From assembly GCF_047553045.1 (NCBI RefSeq), contig NZ_CP180208.1, positions 2,666,001-2,730,000 of the forward strand: 64,000 nucleotides of DNA, written 5' to 3'. Positions within the stretch are counted from its first letter, which is position 1. The number at the start of each line of letters is the position of its first letter. A program made the translations under genes and the position numbers. The notes under the pieces were generated by a model. The model was given only the letters and a program-made list of their open reading frames with translations. It did not search any database and was not told the DNA's origin. This stretch comes from Sphingomonas_L flavalba_A. Its GTDB lineage: Bacteria; Pseudomonadota; Alphaproteobacteria; Sphingomonadales; Sphingomonadaceae. Shown here one piece after another: positions 61,983 to 64,000 of this stretch.

Positions 61983-62236
61983 ATCCATCTGGAAACCATG
62001 GTACCAAATATCTAGTTACGAACCCCGTTTACGAGGGTTTACGTGATATTTATCACGACGAATTCACCTACACTTCGGACAGGCTCCAGTCTATTTTGGT
62101 CGCATCTGTGGCGCACTGCGGTAGTACAGCCGAGGTACTGTTTGCGCTCAACTTTACTCCGATCGGCAACCAAGGGTGGTTTGTAACAATCGGACATGCT
62201 CCGCAGATAGCCTACAAATCAGAATATTTCCGATGA
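61979..62236 (+). CDS. Possible 85-aa protein, unknown
   Basis: 85 codons from TTG 61979, overlapping the stop of the previous frame. Sequence shows VYEGLRDIYHDEFTYTSDRLQSILVASVAHCGSTAEVLFAL and ends IAYKSEYFR. The overlap and the same AT-rich codon use support translation, but the rare start and lack of any recognised family keep confidence low. After it, 62237-62386 holds nothing that I recognise. Confidence 0.4.
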   Translation: MNPSGNHGTKYLVTNPVYEGLRDIYHDEFTYTSDRLQSILVASVAHCGSTAEVLFALNFTPIGNQGWFVTIGHAPQIAYKSEYFR

Positions 62237-62386
62237 TTGTTCGCGTTGCGCTTGAAACCGATAACGGATAGAAACGGGTCTGAGCCGTATCGATGCAGTT
62301 GACGTTTGAGTTGCCTGGAGTAGTGGCTGCTCTGAGGATCGAGCCCGGCTAAGCTGAACGGCTGGAATGAAGCGCGAAGCGATCAA

Positions 62387-63835
62387 TCATCCTGAGCGGA
62401 TTTTACGCCGTAGGTTCGAGGGATCGATTCCCGACCGCCGGGCGGTTTCGCGGAGGCCATCACGGTTCGTCATCTCTCGTAACCGCTGTAATGCGACATA
62501 TCGTTCCCGGTCGAGTTTTGTGCATTGCTGCCTCGCCCCTGTTAGTCGCGCTGCCACTACGCTAGCCCATCTTTCGTTGCCCGAAATCGGTTTATCCGAT
62601 GCAAGCGCGGTCAATCGCTTCACCGATATGTTGAGTGCCTTTGCCGCTGGTCGCTCCCCGAACTCCGCGATGAAAGCACGAAGCTTTTCGGCAAGATCGC
62701 CCGTCGAAACACCGTATTCTACCTCGCTATCAAGGTTCGGCCCGAGGATCGCTTGGCGTTCCCAATCGTGCGATTCCTTGCCGATATGACGGGTCGAAGT
62801 CATGCGGACGTGACGGCGACGTGTTGTGCCCCGATCCATATAATCGGCGTTCAGAAATTTGGACTCGGGCGAGAGGTGATATTGCGCCAGCGCCTCGGCA
62901 TAGGATTTGAGCTGTGACTCTGGAACAGGCTCCCCGGTATCGCGATCAAAGGCCGATGCTGCCGCCGCCGCCAAATCCTTGTCGAACGTCGCGACAGGTT
63001 TGACAGGTTTACGCTTCTTGGGGCGGCCCCGGCTTCCGGCCTGGACGATCCGTTCTCCGCCAAAATCAAGCCGCACCTGCATGGCGAGCAGGAACCCGAA
63101 CGGCTTGACCTGATCGCGATAAGGGCGGCCCGCCTGATTATAGGGCTTGAACCATAGCAACAAATCCGGGGAGGTTGCGCCATAGCGGCTGACCGCCGGC
63201 CTCGCGAGAGCGGGATGATAATCTCGCGATACCTGGTCGGGATGCTTAGCAAACGCCGCGCTGACGATTTTCCACCAGAGGTCGGCGTGCCAGCGCATGA
63301 TGCCCTTGCCCAGAACCGATGGGTGGTGCGTTGGGATGGTGGTAGCCGGATGGTCGTCGCCATACGGCGGCAGGAGATGGCCAAGGCCATGCGCTGATGC
63401 CTTGCGCATGATCGGCGTCCCGTCGGCGGCAAGGTTGAACAGCGCATAACGTTTGGCCGATATCGCCCAGCAATAAAGCGGTTCAGGCAGTCCGGTCTCA
63501 AGCGAATTATTCTCATCCTCGATTTTCAGGATCGATCCATCAAAATCATAGGGATTGAGCGCGGCGAACCAATCGACAATGCCGTGAACGCGCTGATAGA
63601 AATCGCTGATCGCCATCGCATCCGGTTTGGCGATGGCCATGCTGTCAGTGTCGCAAAACGCCCATTCCAAGCCGCTATCCGCGACCTGCCTTTCGGTGAT
63701 GGCGAGCATCAACCGGGCCGCGCCGGTGATCAGCGTTGCCAGCAATGGATGAAAATATGGTCCCGGTTCTTCGACCTTATCAGTCGCAAAACTGAACGGA
63801 TCGCCGGTCGAACTATGCACAGTGGTGGCGCAGCG
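62387..63835 (-). pseudogene. C-terminal part of a family-B DNA polymerase-like gene, cut by an IS
   Basis: 477 codons can be read from GTG 63820, and the frame stays open up to the edge of the IS at 63836, with no native start. Near the broken end is LLATLITGAARLMLAI and FCDTDSMAI, the DTDS of polymerase motif C. The following 300 residues (SAKRYALFNL, the KRY of family-B motif; LLWFKPYNQ) fit the thumb region, and a basic stretch GRPKKRKPVKP lies near 265. The last 60 residues form helix-turn-helix-like units (GERPAAKALNISVKRLTALASDKP; RDGLRETARRSGIDPSNLRRKI). The exonuclease and finger/palm front are missing. Confidence 0.7.
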
Positions 63836-64000
63836 TGGTCTGCCCCCACCGAGTGGACCGATTGGTTTGTTAGTGCATTAAGCTCATCGCCGCCATATCC
63901 GGACGGAGGTGGAGCGAAGCGGAACCGGAGGCCGGATATGGCGGTGTCGCCGTTTCCGGTGCCGGTGGCCGGTAGCCCAGGCTGCTATGCGGGCGGACGG
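63836..64000 (-). mobile_element. IS3-family insertion sequence, one end (continues beyond window)
   Basis: The terminal sequence TGGTCTGCCCCCACCGAGTG begins at 63836 with the TG dinucleotide of IS3-family ends. Inside, on the minus strand, the frame runs through VRPHSSLGYRPPAPET, the well-known C-terminus of IS3-type integrase-core transposases. It truncates the polymerase-like gene. Confidence 0.8.
63870..64000 (-). CDS. IS3-family transposase OrfB, C-terminal end (5' part outside window)
   Basis: The last 43 codons are visible, from the window edge to TAA at 63870-63872. The sequence RPHSSLGYRPPAPETATPPYP is diagnostic for the end of the rve-type integrase core of IS3-family OrfB proteins; the tail then runs ASGSASLHLRPDMAAMSLMH. 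The catalytic DDE residues lie outside the window. Confidence 0.85.
   Translation of the reverse strand, partial: VRPHSSLGYRPPAPETATPPYPASGSASLHLRPDMAAMSLMH

Overview
The window is GC-rich chromosomal DNA from an alphaproteobacterium, most likely a Sphingomonadaceae member (Sphingomonas-like). The evidence is the serC-serA-hisZ cluster, a complete suf operon led by an Rrf2-type regulator, the TauE/TIR02186-type membrane pair, an NfrB-type glycosyltransferase with its companion, and promoter motifs of the TTGNNN-17-TATCTG kind. Genus level cannot be fixed from the sequence alone.

Positions 1-57,600 are dense core genome with small intergenic gaps and many ATGA/GTGA/TTGA stop-start overlaps. 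From left to right they hold: an envelope glycosyltransferase end and its partner; a TauE-type exporter pair; a HerA-like ATPase; an SDR dehydrogenase and an M20 amidohydrolase; serine synthesis (serC, serA) with hisZ behind a putative serC leader RNA; DMT exporter, extensin-like lipoprotein, LOG-family protein; Ldh-type reductase; xth-ribA; ftsK-lolA; ubiH-like hydroxylase; a CnoX/LonN-like/Trm112-like cluster; tRNA-Gly(GCC); the haem genes hemC-hemD plus a HemX-like protein, divergent from tsaD-gpsA; AsmA; a 52-aa succinate dehydrogenase assembly factor; htpX-rsmB; rpe-heparinase; tldD; a zf-CHCC protein; an ABC ATPase; nadB; an alpha/beta hydrolase; polA; a TonB-like protein; a flippase; purH; ggt; pyrD; an AraC regulator; and the suf operon (regulator-sufB-orf80-sufC-sufD-sufS-sufT-sufA).

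From about 57,613 to the end the composition changes: lower GC, long AT-rich patches, no housekeeping genes, and two insertion sequences. This is an accessory island in decay. A DGQHR-domain (DndB-related) gene translationally coupled to a GIY-YIG nuclease gene is split by an IS1595-family element of about 2.4 kb. That element has near-identical inverted ends, a transposase and three antisense passenger genes of unknown function. Further right are two small orphan ORFs and a family-B DNA polymerase-like gene whose front is cut off by an IS3-family element that runs off the window.

Functional themes: Fe-S cluster biogenesis is complete here and serves the haem, NAD and respiratory functions nearby in a general sense. 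Several genes (LOG, tsaD, ABC ATPase, rpe, the IS1595 transposase) have promoter-like boxes so close to the start codon that leaderless transcripts are expected. The most novel material is the DGQHR/GIY-YIG pair, the passenger genes of the IS1595 element, the truncated polymerase, and the foreign-looking 80-codon gene inside the suf operon.
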